DNA of 64,000 bases from assembly GCA_041395625.1 (NCBI GenBank), contig JAWLAE010000001.1:1054001-1118000 (forward strand). Direction: 5' to 3'. Shown here in pieces: positions 43,763-52,133 of this stretch; position 1 is the first letter of the stretch, and the number at the start of each line of letters is the position of its first letter. This stretch comes from CADEED01 sp041395625. GTDB taxonomy: Bacteria; Pseudomonadota; Gammaproteobacteria; Steroidobacterales; Steroidobacteraceae. The translations under genes and the position numbers were made by a program. The notes beneath the pieces are model-generated. The model searched no databases and had not been told where the DNA came from. It worked only from the letters and a program-made list of their open reading frames with translations.

Positions 43763-44872
43763 ATGGACTCGTTGTCACAGCGAGCGCTGGGTTCGGCGGT
43801 CGGCGTCGCCGTGATGGGTCGGCGCGTGCCCGTGTGGAAAGCGGCGATGTGGGGCGGAATTGCCGGGACTCTGCCCGATCTCGATGCCTTCATCGATCAC
43901 GGCGATCCACTGCGCAACATGACGTTTCATCGTGCGGAGAGCCACTCGCTCTTCTACCTCACTCTGTTCGCGCCCGCTCTCGCGCTGCTGGTCGCGAAGC
44001 TGCAAGGCGAGCTCGAGCTGTTCAGGCGGTGGTGGCTCGCGCTCTGGCTGGTGCTGATCACTCATCCGGTTCTGGAATGGATGACGATTTACGGCACCCA
44101 GCTCTGGCTGCCATTCACCGATACGCCTTTCGGCCTCGGCAGTGTATTCATCATCGACCCGCTCTATACCGTCCCGCTGCTGATCGGGCTCGGCGGCGCA
44201 CTCAACCTGCGGGACATGCTCGGTCTGCGCTGGAACTCGATCGGTCTGGCCTGCAGTTGTCTGTATCTCGGCTGGGCAGCAGCGGCGCAATGGCGAGTCG
44301 AGCAAGTGGCTGACCGCGCGCTCGCCGTAGCTGGAATCCCCTACCAACAACTGCTGGCGACACCGACCGCGTTCAATACCATACTGTGGCGAGTGGTTGC
44401 CATGACAGCGGATGGCTATGTCGAAGGGTCTTACTCACTGGCGGACCCGTCGCCACGAATGCGCTTCGATCGTTACTCGTCGAATGACTCTTTGCGACAT
44501 GCCTTGGCGGGCAACCGGAATGTCGAACGGTTGGCGTGGTTCACACGCGGCTACTATCGACTGGAGCAGCGTGGCGACGGCGCTGTCATGACTGACCTGC
44601 GCATGAGGCAGGAACCTGACTACCCCTTTGCGTTCCTTGTCGCAGAGCACGGGTCCGACTGGCGAGTGGTACGCCCTGAATCCGTTGGTGGCCGCAGCAC
44701 GATACCGCCACCGGCAGCATCAGCATCGACTAGGGCCTCAAGCCATACGACGGCGCCGAAGAGCGACGACACCGGCCAAGCCCAACGCGAGCAAGCCCAA
44801 GGTAGCCGGCTCCGGCACGCCATTGGGTGGTGGCGGAGTCACCTCTTCCGTCAGTCCTGCGTACCGCACTGA
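43763..44872 (+). CDS. Metal-dependent membrane hydrolase, YdjM/DUF457 family
   Basis: A 369-residue protein. N-terminal SQRALGSAVGVAVMGRRVPV, GGIAGTLPDLDAFIDHGD and FHRAESHSLFYLTLFAPALA carry the Asp and His residues of the LexA-regulated YdjM-type inner-membrane hydrolases, and HPVLEWMTIYGTQLWLPFTD follows. Four to five membrane segments fill the first half; the second half is soluble. The final 40-odd residues after VVRPESVGG are low-complexity and antisense to the PEP-CTERM gene, so the C-terminus may be a readthrough extension after loss of an earlier stop. Confidence 0.82.
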   Translation: MDSLSQRALGSAVGVAVMGRRVPVWKAAMWGGIAGTLPDLDAFIDHGDPLRNMTFHRAESHSLFYLTLFAPALALLVAKLQGELELFRRWWLALWLVLITHPVLEWMTIYGTQLWLPFTDTPFGLGSVFIIDPLYTVPLLIGLGGALNLRDMLGLRWNSIGLACSCLYLGWAAAAQWRVEQVADRALAVAGIPYQQLLATPTAFNTILWRVVAMTADGYVEGSYSLADPSPRMRFDRYSSNDSLRHALAGNRNVERLAWFTRGYYRLEQRGDGAVMTDLRMRQEPDYPFAFLVAEHGSDWRVVRPESVGGRSTIPPPAASASTRASSHTTAPKSDDTGQAQREQAQGSRLRHAIGWWRSHLFRQSCVPH

Positions 44873-45523
44873 GGCTTGCGAGTAGTTATAGAAGCCGAAC
44901 CGGCCGTCTGGGAAAGACCCCGCGAGATCGAAAATCGTCTGGCCCGTGCCAAAGGCACCGCCGGAGATGTCGACCCTGATGCGCGACGCCTGATAGAGAA
45001 TCTCGAAATCGTAGGTCGTATTGTCTGCCCAGCCTCGGGTTGAACCGAAGTCAGTCGCCAGTACGTTGAAGCCTGCACTGTCGGTGTGCCCCCAGAAGCC
45101 GGGGATGTAGTTGGTGATCGTGCCGTTCACGCGGCTCAGCGCAAAACCTTCGCTCGCGAGAAACCCCCCAGAGGACTGATTGTTCTGTTTCCAGTCGAAC
45201 AGCACGAAGTCCATGTCGTTGCCAGTGGCCGCCGGACCATTGAAGCCAAACACGAAACCGATGTAATCGTCGTCGCCACCACTTTCGACGCGGATCGAGC
45301 CGCGAATCGTCGTGTTGATCTGGCTTGTTGGCGCGATGAAAAACGTCGGGTCGCCGTTGATAGTCTGCAGTACGGACGCGCCATCGGCGGCGACAACCCA
45401 GTTGCCGTTGCCGGCCGGGCCGCGCTGCGACCAGGTGTTGAGATCGATCGGGATTGGAACTGCAGTCGCAGCCGTTGCGGCCGCAATCAGGAAGAAGACA
45501 GCTAGCGCTCGAACGGATTTCAT
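44738..45523 (-). CDS. PEP-CTERM protein with a thrombospondin C-terminal-like domain
   Basis: A 261-residue exported protein with a signal peptide (MKSVRALAVFFLIAAATAATA). The body resembles the thrombospondin C-terminal (TSP_C, lectin-like) fold: DDDYIGFVFGFNGP, DMDFVLFDWKQNNQS, NYIPGFWGHTDSAG, TRGWADNTTYDFEIL, FPDGRFGFYNYSQASVRYAG. The C-terminus is a textbook PEP-CTERM sorting signal: VPEPATLGLLALGLAGVVAL then RRRR. Such proteins are cut by an exosortase at the outer face of the inner membrane and exported with exopolysaccharide. GAGGAGAA precedes the ATG at 45523. A sigma-54 promoter lies at 45575-45591. Confidence 0.9.
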   Translation of the reverse strand: MKSVRALAVFFLIAAATAATAVPIPIDLNTWSQRGPAGNGNWVVAADGASVLQTINGDPTFFIAPTSQINTTIRGSIRVESGGDDDYIGFVFGFNGPAATGNDMDFVLFDWKQNNQSSGGFLASEGFALSRVNGTITNYIPGFWGHTDSAGFNVLATDFGSTRGWADNTTYDFEILYQASRIRVDISGGAFGTGQTIFDLAGSFPDGRFGFYNYSQASVRYAGLTEEVTPPPPNGVPEPATLGLLALGLAGVVALRRRRMA

Positions 45524-45544
45524 GGCGTTCTCCTCGGCGTGGCA

Positions 45545-45575
45545 TTGCAATATGTAAGCTGTACTCCAATTGCAA
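45545..45575. promoter_or_regulatory. Inverted repeat TTGCAAT...ATTGCAA upstream of the PEP-CTERM gene
   Basis: TTGCAAT (45545-45551) and ATTGCAA (45569-45575) are exact inverted arms 17 bases apart. They lie between the sigma-54 site and the gene, across the expected transcript start, and could be an operator or form an mRNA hairpin in the 5' leader. Confidence 0.4.
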
Positions 45576-45591
45576 GCAAATTGCGCGCCAA
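45575..45591 (-). promoter_or_regulatory. Sigma-54 (RpoN) promoter of the PEP-CTERM/TSP_C gene
   Basis: On the minus strand TTGGCGCGCAATTTGCT fits the RpoN consensus YTGGCACGRNNNTTGCW at 12 of 14 fixed positions, with the invariant GG and GC at correct spacing. The transcript would start near 45564, about 40 bases before the ATG. PEP-CTERM genes are known to be RpoN-dependent in several bacteria. Confidence 0.7.
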
Positions 45592-45696
45592 CAAGCCGCT
45601 GCCAACCCGGAATCAGTAGCTTACGGCACCGCCCTGATGGAACTGTAAAGTAATCCGACAGCGAGCGCGCGTATTTGATGCGCCGCAACGACGTCG

Positions 45697-46317
45697 TCAA
45701 TCGCGCTCGGTGTAATCCCGCAGCGCGCGCAGCATGCGTGGCAACTCCCGCGTGAGACTGGCGCGCACCCAGCTCTGTGGAATACGGATACGCGGTACGG
45801 CGACCACTCGATAAGTTAGTAGTGTGTCCGGCTCTCCTGTTACTGGGTCAGGATTGAGAGGGGTAAGTTCCCAGCGGCCCTCATTGCGCGCGAGGTCCCC
45901 CGCTACTGTCGTGAACGTCACGGAACGATTGGGCTCGTACTCCGCCCGAAAGGTGTAGTTGACGGCGGGCGCATACCAGCCGTAGTCCACTTCGTGCTCG
46001 ATGATCTCCGCGCCCGTCTGCGGATCGCGCTCTATCAACACGCATTTGCGGAGTTTCGGAACGAACTGCAACGCAGTCTCGCAGTGAGTCATGGCAGCGA
46101 AGATGCGCTCCGCGGAGGCGCGAATCCGGATAGCCGCACGAACCTCCCTGCCGCGCTCACTGGCGGGCTGGTTCGGCAACTCCGCCGAATGCACCACGAC
46201 CTCACGGCGCTCGAGCGCGACACGATCGGCACTCGAGGGCAGCCAGGCCTCCGCGCGCACCGCGGCGGCGAGGCACAACGCGAGCGCGGCGGTGACAGCC
46301 GCCCGTGCCAACGTCAT
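45697..46317 (-). CDS. SRPBCC/START-like exported protein
   Basis: A 206-residue protein with a signal peptide (MTLARAAVTAALALCLAAAV). The body VRAAIRIRASAERIFAAMTH, ALQFVPKLRKCVLIERD, YGWYAPAVNYTFRAEYE and LLTYRVVAVPRIRIPQSWVR is the START/polyketide cyclase-like helix-grip fold, which holds a hydrophobic ligand. It probably binds a lipid in the periplasm. ATG overlaps the DUF547 stop (ATGA), so the two proteins are made together. Confidence 0.83.
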   Translation of the reverse strand: MTLARAAVTAALALCLAAAVRAEAWLPSSADRVALERREVVVHSAELPNQPASERGREVRAAIRIRASAERIFAAMTHCETALQFVPKLRKCVLIERDPQTGAEIIEHEVDYGWYAPAVNYTFRAEYEPNRSVTFTTVAGDLARNEGRWELTPLNPDPVTGEPDTLLTYRVVAVPRIRIPQSWVRASLTRELPRMLRALRDYTERD

Positions 46318-47120
46318 TCGTTGAGATTCCAGTCGTAGTCGAGATAACGCAGCCGCCATTTGCCCTCGCGCAATGCCGCAGCACGGGCCGAATCGCCGTG
46401 CCGGGCAACGAATTCGAGGATACCGCGTCTGGAATCGCCTTGGCCAAGCGCCGCGAAATCTTCATCGAACCATTTGAATATCGATGAGACGTACAGGACA
46501 CGCTTGTCGGCGTCGAGCCTGGCACCGTGCGTAGTATCGGCGAGGTAGCGACGCGACTGCTCATCGAGTTGCGAGTCGAGCGCTGCGGCCCGATAAGGAT
46601 TGCTGCGCAGCACCGGGCAGCCGCGCGCCGCACAGACCAACGCCATGTGGATGCGTGGTTCGTTGAACGTCGGGCGTACGATCTTGTGTTCCAGATCGTC
46701 GAGCGACAGCGTGCGCCCGCCCGCTGTGAATCGATCACCTTTGAAAGCACCCGGGATTTGCCAGATGCTGTTCGACGGAAACGCGAGTCCCACCAGCGAC
46801 CGGCCCCGAATCGGGTAGTTCTCGATGATAGTAGTCAGCGTGAACGCGTTGTAGGCGTTGATCCAATACGCCAGTTGCTGCTGGCGAGAGAACGCGGCGA
46901 GCTGTGCGGCGTCCACTGTTGCCAACGTCCTGACGTACGCGTCGAGTGGCGCCCGATCGTTCTTGAGGGCTGCGTAATCCACGCGACCATCGCGTACATG
47001 TTCTTGCAAGACACGCGCAAGCAGGCTGTGGTCATGATCGAACGGTGCGGCGAGGGCGAGCGGCGCTGTGAGCAGCGTGGTCCAAAGCAGCAAGGCTGCT
47101 GTGAGTGATGTGTACTTCAT
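46314..47120 (-). CDS. DUF547 family exported protein
   Basis: A 268-residue protein with a signal peptide (LTAALLLWTTLLTAPLALAA). Family marks are DGRVDYAALKNDRAPLDAYV, QQQLAYWINAYNAFTLTTII, IWQIPGAFKGDRFTAGGRTL, LDDLEHKIVRPTFNEPRIHM and ALVCAARGCPVLR. DUF547 has a conserved Asn/Cys/His set suggesting papain-like or transglutaminase-like chemistry, but the activity is unknown. The ATG at 47120 was chosen over a TTG at 47126. It is coupled to the START-like gene. Confidence 0.9.
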   Translation of the reverse strand: MKYTSLTAALLLWTTLLTAPLALAAPFDHDHSLLARVLQEHVRDGRVDYAALKNDRAPLDAYVRTLATVDAAQLAAFSRQQQLAYWINAYNAFTLTTIIENYPIRGRSLVGLAFPSNSIWQIPGAFKGDRFTAGGRTLSLDDLEHKIVRPTFNEPRIHMALVCAARGCPVLRSNPYRAAALDSQLDEQSRRYLADTTHGARLDADKRVLYVSSIFKWFDEDFAALGQGDSRRGILEFVARHGDSARAAALREGKWRLRYLDYDWNLNE

Positions 47121-47308
47121 GCCCAACCAGACCGTTGGGCCCTACCGCTTATTGCGGGGACGATTCCCGAAACTGCGAGATTGCCGGCGCGAAAACCACG
47201 CCGAACGAGTAAGCGGGCCCGTCCCTGCGCCCGCCGACATTCATAGTAGTCTCTTGCGCGCGAAACACTGTCAACAATCATCAAGCGTCGATCGGTTCGC
47301 AACACAGA

Positions 47309-48199
47309 TCATGTCGCTGCTCGATCAGGCGAAGTAGCTTCTTCGCCGTCCCGCTGTACGCGCAGTGCTTCCTTGAAAGTATGGGTAACATAAGGGAACG
47401 GGATCTCGATACCCGCCTCGTCCAGCGCACGCTTGATGGAACGAATGACGGCATCGCGGGTGCTGTGCATGTCGAGCGGCTTCGAGCCCGCCCACCAGCG
47501 GACCGTGAAATCGATCGAGCTTGAATTGAATTCGCGCGCGAATACATCCACCCGTTTCTCGGCATTCACGCCTTCCGCTGATTGCACCGCTTTCAAAATC
47601 ACCTCACGCGCGACTTCGAGATCCGTGTCATAGGCGACACCGGCGATGATTTCATGCCGACGTTCATCGTGATCTGTAAATATCTCCACTGGGTTCTTGA
47701 ACAGGATCGAATTGGGAACGACCGTCACCTCGTTCGAGAGCTTGCGGATGTGCGTCTCACGCAGCGTGATGTGCTCCACTTTGCCGATGATACCTTCGCA
47801 CTCGATCACATCGCCGATCCGCATCTTCTCGCGCAGCATGATCAGCATTCCGGCGAGGAAATTCTGAAAGATGTCCTGAAACGCGAAGCCGATGGCAACC
47901 GCGCCGATCCCCAGACCGGCGAACAGACTGCCCGGGGTCAGCCCCGGCAACAAGATGGTCAGGGTCACCATCAGGCCGAAGCCCCAGATCGCGGCAAACA
48001 CCAGGGTATCGATCAGTTCGCGCAGTGACGGTCGCATATTCGCGTTGCGGACGAGCTTGTCTGCAATCTTCTTGCCGGACTTGGCCACGATCCACGTGAC
48101 CAGCAGGATCACCGCCGCGATAGCCATGTTGGGCAACAGCCGGACGAATCCGGCCCAGATGGCCCAAAGCTGGTCCTGCAGCAGTTGCAGCGTTTCCAT
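47309..48199 (-). CDS. Mechanosensitive channel of the MscS family
   Basis: A 296-residue protein with three membrane segments (LPNMAIAAVILLVTWIVAKS, LVFAAIWGFGLMVTLTILLP, and the pore helix GSLFAGLGIGAVAIGFAFQD). The MscS beta domain follows (LREKMRIGDVIECEGIIGKV, LRETHIRKLSNEVTVVPNSI). The length is close to E. coli MscS. It opens under membrane tension to release osmolytes. It is single and divergent from the acyltransferase at 48234. Confidence 0.92.
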   Translation of the reverse strand: METLQLLQDQLWAIWAGFVRLLPNMAIAAVILLVTWIVAKSGKKIADKLVRNANMRPSLRELIDTLVFAAIWGFGLMVTLTILLPGLTPGSLFAGLGIGAVAIGFAFQDIFQNFLAGMLIMLREKMRIGDVIECEGIIGKVEHITLRETHIRKLSNEVTVVPNSILFKNPVEIFTDHDERRHEIIAGVAYDTDLEVAREVILKAVQSAEGVNAEKRVDVFAREFNSSSIDFTVRWWAGSKPLDMHSTRDAVIRSIKRALDEAGIEIPFPYVTHTFKEALRVQRDGEEATSPDRAAT

Positions 48200-48233
48200 G
48201 GACTACCTCCTGATCGATATCAATTAGGGTAAG

Positions 48234-48872
48234 GTGCGTCCTGCCGTGACCGTTAGTCAACCCAAATTGCCCAGTGTGTCAGATTCCACTGGCTTCCCCC
48301 GTGTTCCGCCGTTAGTGCCGCAGGTGCGTAGCCGCTGGCGGCGTTGGCTTGGTATTGCGCTGATGCTCATCTCTGGGTGGCGCATCGACGGCAACTTCCC
48401 GAACCTGCCCAAGTTCGTGCTGATCGTCGCGCCGCACACCTCCAACTGGGACTTCTATCGCGGTGCCTGCGCGTACTTCGCACTGCAGCTCGATGCCACG
48501 TGGTTCGTCAAGCACACCGCACTCAAGGGTCCGGTCGGTATGCTCGCGCGTTACTTCGGTGCGGTTGGAATCAACCGTGCACAAGCCGGCAGTACGGTGA
48601 CCGAGGCCGTCGCCGAGTTCCTGCGGCGAGACTCGATGATGCTGACCATCACGCCGGAGGGAACGCGCAAAAAGGTGCCAGCGTGGAAGACCGGCTTCTA
48701 CCGCGTCGCGCTGGCGGCCAAGGTGCCGATCGTGCCCGTGGCGTTCGATTTTGCGAGCAAGCGCATCGTAATCAGTTCGCCCTTCTTTCCGAGCGGCGAT
48801 CTGGAAGCCGATCTCCCCAAGATCAAGGATCACTTCGACGCCGGGATGGCTCGGCACCCTGAGTTGTACTAA
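48234..48872 (+). CDS. Lysophospholipid acyltransferase family protein (PlsC-like)
   Basis: A 212-residue protein. APHTSNWDFYRGACAYFALQ holds the H-x4-D motif, FVKHTALKGPVGMLARYFGA and ITPEGTRKKVPAWKTGFYRV the second and third blocks. Short acyltransferases of this kind act on 1-acylglycerol-phosphate or related lipids. GTG 48234 follows AGGG; a later GTG 48246 is possible. It is first in a co-directional run reaching 55 kb. Confidence 0.86.
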   Translation: MRPAVTVSQPKLPSVSDSTGFPRVPPLVPQVRSRWRRWLGIALMLISGWRIDGNFPNLPKFVLIVAPHTSNWDFYRGACAYFALQLDATWFVKHTALKGPVGMLARYFGAVGINRAQAGSTVTEAVAEFLRRDSMMLTITPEGTRKKVPAWKTGFYRVALAAKVPIVPVAFDFASKRIVISSPFFPSGDLEADLPKIKDHFDAGMARHPELY

Positions 48873-48886
48873 CGAGAGGTTGGAGC

Positions 48887-50263
48887 ATGCGTTCCTCATT
48901 GTGCGCAGTTGCCTGTATGTTGATCGCTGCGGCAACCCTTGGCGGCGAGCAGCCGCCGACCGTCTTGCTGCCTGAGGGTACGCCTGCGGATGCCGCAAAG
49001 CTGTTGCAGGGTTTCTACTCGCGCTATGCAGCGCACGACTTCGACGCGCTGGCCGATTACTACACCGACGACGCGGTCTATGAGGATCCGACCAGCGACC
49101 TCTTCGTGCGCGGCAAGGCCAACATTCGTTCAGCGATGACGGCGATCGCCGCGTACGAAGATCTGCGATGGCAGTTTCACCAGATCGTGCGCGACGGCGA
49201 CCGGATCGCCGCGCAGGCGACCTTGAGCGGCAAGTTGGCGGGCGTCAGTTTCCGTACCCGCATGGCCACGTTGCTGACGCTGCGCGCCGGACGAATCGCG
49301 CATCGCATCGACTATCTCGACAATCGCCCGCTGGTGGCGGCAAGTCGCGGCGTTGCGGCAAGCGACGACGCAGCGAACGCTAGCGCCGTGGTCACTACTC
49401 GCGGCGACGGTGCAGCCAAGTCGCGCCAGCAGGCGCGGCGCTACGTGGCAGCGCTGGAACAGCAGCAGGTAGCGCCGCTCCGGGCTTTGTACAGCAACGC
49501 GGTGATCTTCGAAGATCCGACTTTCCAGACACGACTCGAAGGCGCCGAGGCGCTCGGCGCCTACTATGCGAGTGCAATGGCGACATATAGCTTTACACGC
49601 CTCACGCCACACACATTGATCGCCGACCGCGACGGTGCGGCAATCGAGGGCGAACTATTCGGTATCTCGCGCGGCCGACAGCTGACGCTGCGCTTTCTGA
49701 CGCTGCTACGATTCGAGGGCGACAAGATCAGCGCGCAGACCGATTTCTACGATTACGGCGAGTACGAACGATCGGTGCGCGCCGCCGCGGTCTTGTCTGA
49801 GGGTGAGCTGCCTAGCACCGCCTGCCAGAGTGCGGAGCACGAGCGCCTGCTCTTCTGGGAAGGCGCATGGCGGGCACGCACGGGTTGGGGTGTTCCGGCG
49901 GGCGCCATCGATGTGTTGCGGTCAGCCGGCGGCTGCGTGATCGTTGAGTATTGGCGTGGCCGCTTCCCTGACGACTCCCAGGAGCACAGCGGTATCGGTC
50001 AACATTGGTATGACGCAGCACGCAACGAATGGCGCCATCTTTGGATCGACGATCGCGGCTCGAGTGCGGTGGAGTATACGGCGGAGTCGGTCGACGATGG
50101 TCATATCGTCTACCGATCCATCGCTGCGGCTGGCGGCCGCGGTCGACGTCTCAGCCTGAGCGTCTTGCCGGACGGCAGAGTCGAACAATTGCTAGAATTT
50201 TCGACCGATGATGGCCAGTCGTGGCAGGTGCTCACGCAGCGATTCTACGAGCGTGCCGACTGA
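48887..50263 (+). CDS. Exported three-domain protein: two SnoaL-like domains and a DUF1579-like domain
   Basis: A 458-residue protein with a signal peptide (MRSSLCAVACMLIAAATLGG). Domain 1 at about 35-150 (GFYSRYAAHDFDALADYYTD, DAVYEDPTSD) and domain 2 at about 175-300 (ARRYVAALEQQQVAPLRALY, AVIFEDPTFQTRLEGAEALG) are SnoaL/NTF2-like cones, related to each other. Domain 3 (LLFWEGAWRARTGWGVP, IVEYWRGRFPDDSQEHSGIG, EWRHLWIDDRGSS, LLEFSTDDGQSWQVL) resembles DUF1579. Such folds bind small hydrophobic molecules. The fusion is unusual. Partners unknown. Confidence 0.8.
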   Translation: MRSSLCAVACMLIAAATLGGEQPPTVLLPEGTPADAAKLLQGFYSRYAAHDFDALADYYTDDAVYEDPTSDLFVRGKANIRSAMTAIAAYEDLRWQFHQIVRDGDRIAAQATLSGKLAGVSFRTRMATLLTLRAGRIAHRIDYLDNRPLVAASRGVAASDDAANASAVVTTRGDGAAKSRQQARRYVAALEQQQVAPLRALYSNAVIFEDPTFQTRLEGAEALGAYYASAMATYSFTRLTPHTLIADRDGAAIEGELFGISRGRQLTLRFLTLLRFEGDKISAQTDFYDYGEYERSVRAAAVLSEGELPSTACQSAEHERLLFWEGAWRARTGWGVPAGAIDVLRSAGGCVIVEYWRGRFPDDSQEHSGIGQHWYDAARNEWRHLWIDDRGSSAVEYTAESVDDGHIVYRSIAAAGGRGRRLSLSVLPDGRVEQLLEFSTDDGQSWQVLTQRFYERAD

Positions 50264-50322
50264 GTGGTGGCCGAGCGCAGCTTCGAGCCTCCCTAGGTGT
50301 TGCGCAGTGCATCCTCCAGCAC

Positions 50323-51297
50323 ATGAAAGCAATAACATATGAGAAATACGGGCCGCCCGAAGTCCTGCAGCTTGCCGACGTAGAAATGCCCGTGCCAAAG
50401 TCCGATGAGATCCTGATCCAAGTACGCGCGGCTGAAGCGACCAAGGGCGACTGCGAGATGCGCAGTTTTCAGTTCGCTGTCAAGTGGTTCTGGCTACCGT
50501 TACGAGTCGCAATGGGGCTATTGCGCCCCAAGCGGGCGATACTCGGCGGCTACTTCGCTGGGGAAGTCGTAGAGCTTGGCAGAGACGTCACGCAGTTCAA
50601 GATAGGCGAGCGAGTGTTCGGCGCCACGCGCCTGCGATTCGGCGCCTATGGCGAGTATCTTGCCCTGCCTGCGAACTACACGATCACCACCATGCCTAAC
50701 AACATGAACTATACAGATGCGGCTGCCGTACCGCTGGGTGGCCTCAATGCGCTGCACTTCATGCAGCGCGCGAACATTCGGGTGGAAGACAAGGTGCTCA
50801 TCAACGGCGCCGGCGGCAGCATCGGCACACACGCGGTGCAGATCGCCAAGTCGATGGGTGCAGAAGTGACAGCCGTGGACGCCGCCAGGAAAGAGCACAT
50901 GCTGCGGCGCCTGGGCATCGATCATTTCATCGATTATCAGACAGAAGATTTCACGAGGACCGGCAACTGCTACGACGTGATCTTCGACATGGTCGCGCAA
51001 AGCTCGTACTCCGCGTGCATTCGCTCGCTCAAACCTGGCGGCCGTTATTTGTCAGGCAATCCGCGTCTCGTCGTCATGCTGCGTTCCGTGTTGACCAGCT
51101 GGTTTTCCGACAAGACAGCCAGCTTCGCGTTTGCACGCGAGTCGCACGCTGAACTCGTGGCGCTCAAGGGACTGATCGAGGCTGGAAAGATCGGTTCCAT
51201 CGTCGACAGCGTCCTGCCGCTGGAGCAGGTCGTCGAGGCGCATCGCCGCGTCGAGGCGGAGCAGCGCGTCGGCGCAATCGTGCTTGCGATGCCATGA
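50323..51297 (+). CDS. Zinc-less NAD(P)-dependent alcohol dehydrogenase / quinone oxidoreductase family
   Basis: A 324-residue medium-chain reductase. MKAITYEKYGPPEVLQLADV is the family start; RVFGATRLRFGAYGEYLALP, NNMNYTDAAAVPLGGLNALH and cofactor motif VLINGAGGSIGTHAVQIAKS follow, then FDMVAQSSYSACIRSLKPGG and the C-terminal VVEAHRRVEAEQRVGAIVLA. It has no zinc-binding Cys cluster. Probably NAD(P)H-dependent reduction of a quinone or enone. It overlaps murI by ATGA. Confidence 0.9.
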   Translation: MKAITYEKYGPPEVLQLADVEMPVPKSDEILIQVRAAEATKGDCEMRSFQFAVKWFWLPLRVAMGLLRPKRAILGGYFAGEVVELGRDVTQFKIGERVFGATRLRFGAYGEYLALPANYTITTMPNNMNYTDAAAVPLGGLNALHFMQRANIRVEDKVLINGAGGSIGTHAVQIAKSMGAEVTAVDAARKEHMLRRLGIDHFIDYQTEDFTRTGNCYDVIFDMVAQSSYSACIRSLKPGGRYLSGNPRLVVMLRSVLTSWFSDKTASFAFARESHAELVALKGLIEAGKIGSIVDSVLPLEQVVEAHRRVEAEQRVGAIVLAMP

Positions 51298-52133
51298 ATC
51301 GCGACGGACCTATCGGCATATTCGATTCCGGCGCCGGTGGCCTGACCGTCTGGCGGGAAATCACCCGGGCGATGCCAAACGAGGACACGATCTACTTCGC
51401 AGATCAAGTACACATGCCGTACGGACCGCGCACGCAAACAGAACTGCAAGGGTTCTGCGACGGCATCACAAGGTTTCTCGCGTCGCAGGGTTGTAAGGCC
51501 GTGGTCGTAGCCTGCAACACTGCCTCGGCCGCCGCGCTCAAGTACCTGCGCGAAACATTTCCCGATCTCCCGTCCATTGGATTGGAACCTGCGGTCAAGC
51601 CTGCAGCGGCAGTCACGAAATCCGGCGTGGTTGGCATCATGGCGACACCCGCAACGTTTCAGGGCAAGTTGTTCCAGGCAACAGCCGGACGGCATGCTGG
51701 CTCCATCAAGCTGATCAACCAGGTCTGTGATGGACTCGCTGACCAAGTGGAACATGGCGACACGGAGAGCGTTGCGACAGAGGCGATGCTGCGGGGATTT
51801 CTCGCGCCGATGCTGGCAGCCGGTGCAGACACAGTAGTGCTCGCGTGTACACACTACCCATTCGTGATCGAGTGCATTCGGCGGATCGTGGGACCGGAGG
51901 TACGAGTGATCGACCCGGCGCCGTCCGTCGCGCGTCACGTACGCGACACCCTCATACAGCGCGATCTGCAGACGACTGACCAGAATTTCGGTCGACATCG
52001 CTTCCTAACTAGCGGTTCGGCTGACAGGTTGTCGTTGCTGCTGTCGAAGCTCGTCGGCGTCACGGCCAGCGCTGATGAGGTACGCTGGCAGGGCGCCAAT
52101 GTCATCGAGCTTCCGAGCCGGTGCGCGGAATGA
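51294..52133 (+). CDS. murI: Glutamate racemase
   Basis: A 279-residue enzyme making D-glutamate for peptidoglycan. IGIFDSGAGGLTVWREI is the N-terminus with the catalytic Asp, YFADQVHMPYGPRT the next block, CKAVVVACNTASAAALKYL holds catalytic Cys 1, and TVVLACTHYPFVIECI holds Cys 2 and His. The stop overlaps the next start (ATGA). It lies in a run with oxidoreductase and hydrolase genes, not in the usual setting near cell-wall or uvr genes. Confidence 0.95.
   Translation: MNRDGPIGIFDSGAGGLTVWREITRAMPNEDTIYFADQVHMPYGPRTQTELQGFCDGITRFLASQGCKAVVVACNTASAAALKYLRETFPDLPSIGLEPAVKPAAAVTKSGVVGIMATPATFQGKLFQATAGRHAGSIKLINQVCDGLADQVEHGDTESVATEAMLRGFLAPMLAAGADTVVLACTHYPFVIECIRRIVGPEVRVIDPAPSVARHVRDTLIQRDLQTTDQNFGRHRFLTSGSADRLSLLLSKLVGVTASADEVRWQGANVIELPSRCAE

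Noticed and set aside
47121..47308. Short frames and a GCGGGC/GCCCGC hairpin in the gap between the MscS and DUF547 genes
   Set aside because: The hairpin has a 10-base loop and no T-run and the frames lack start signals; I see nothing convincing there.
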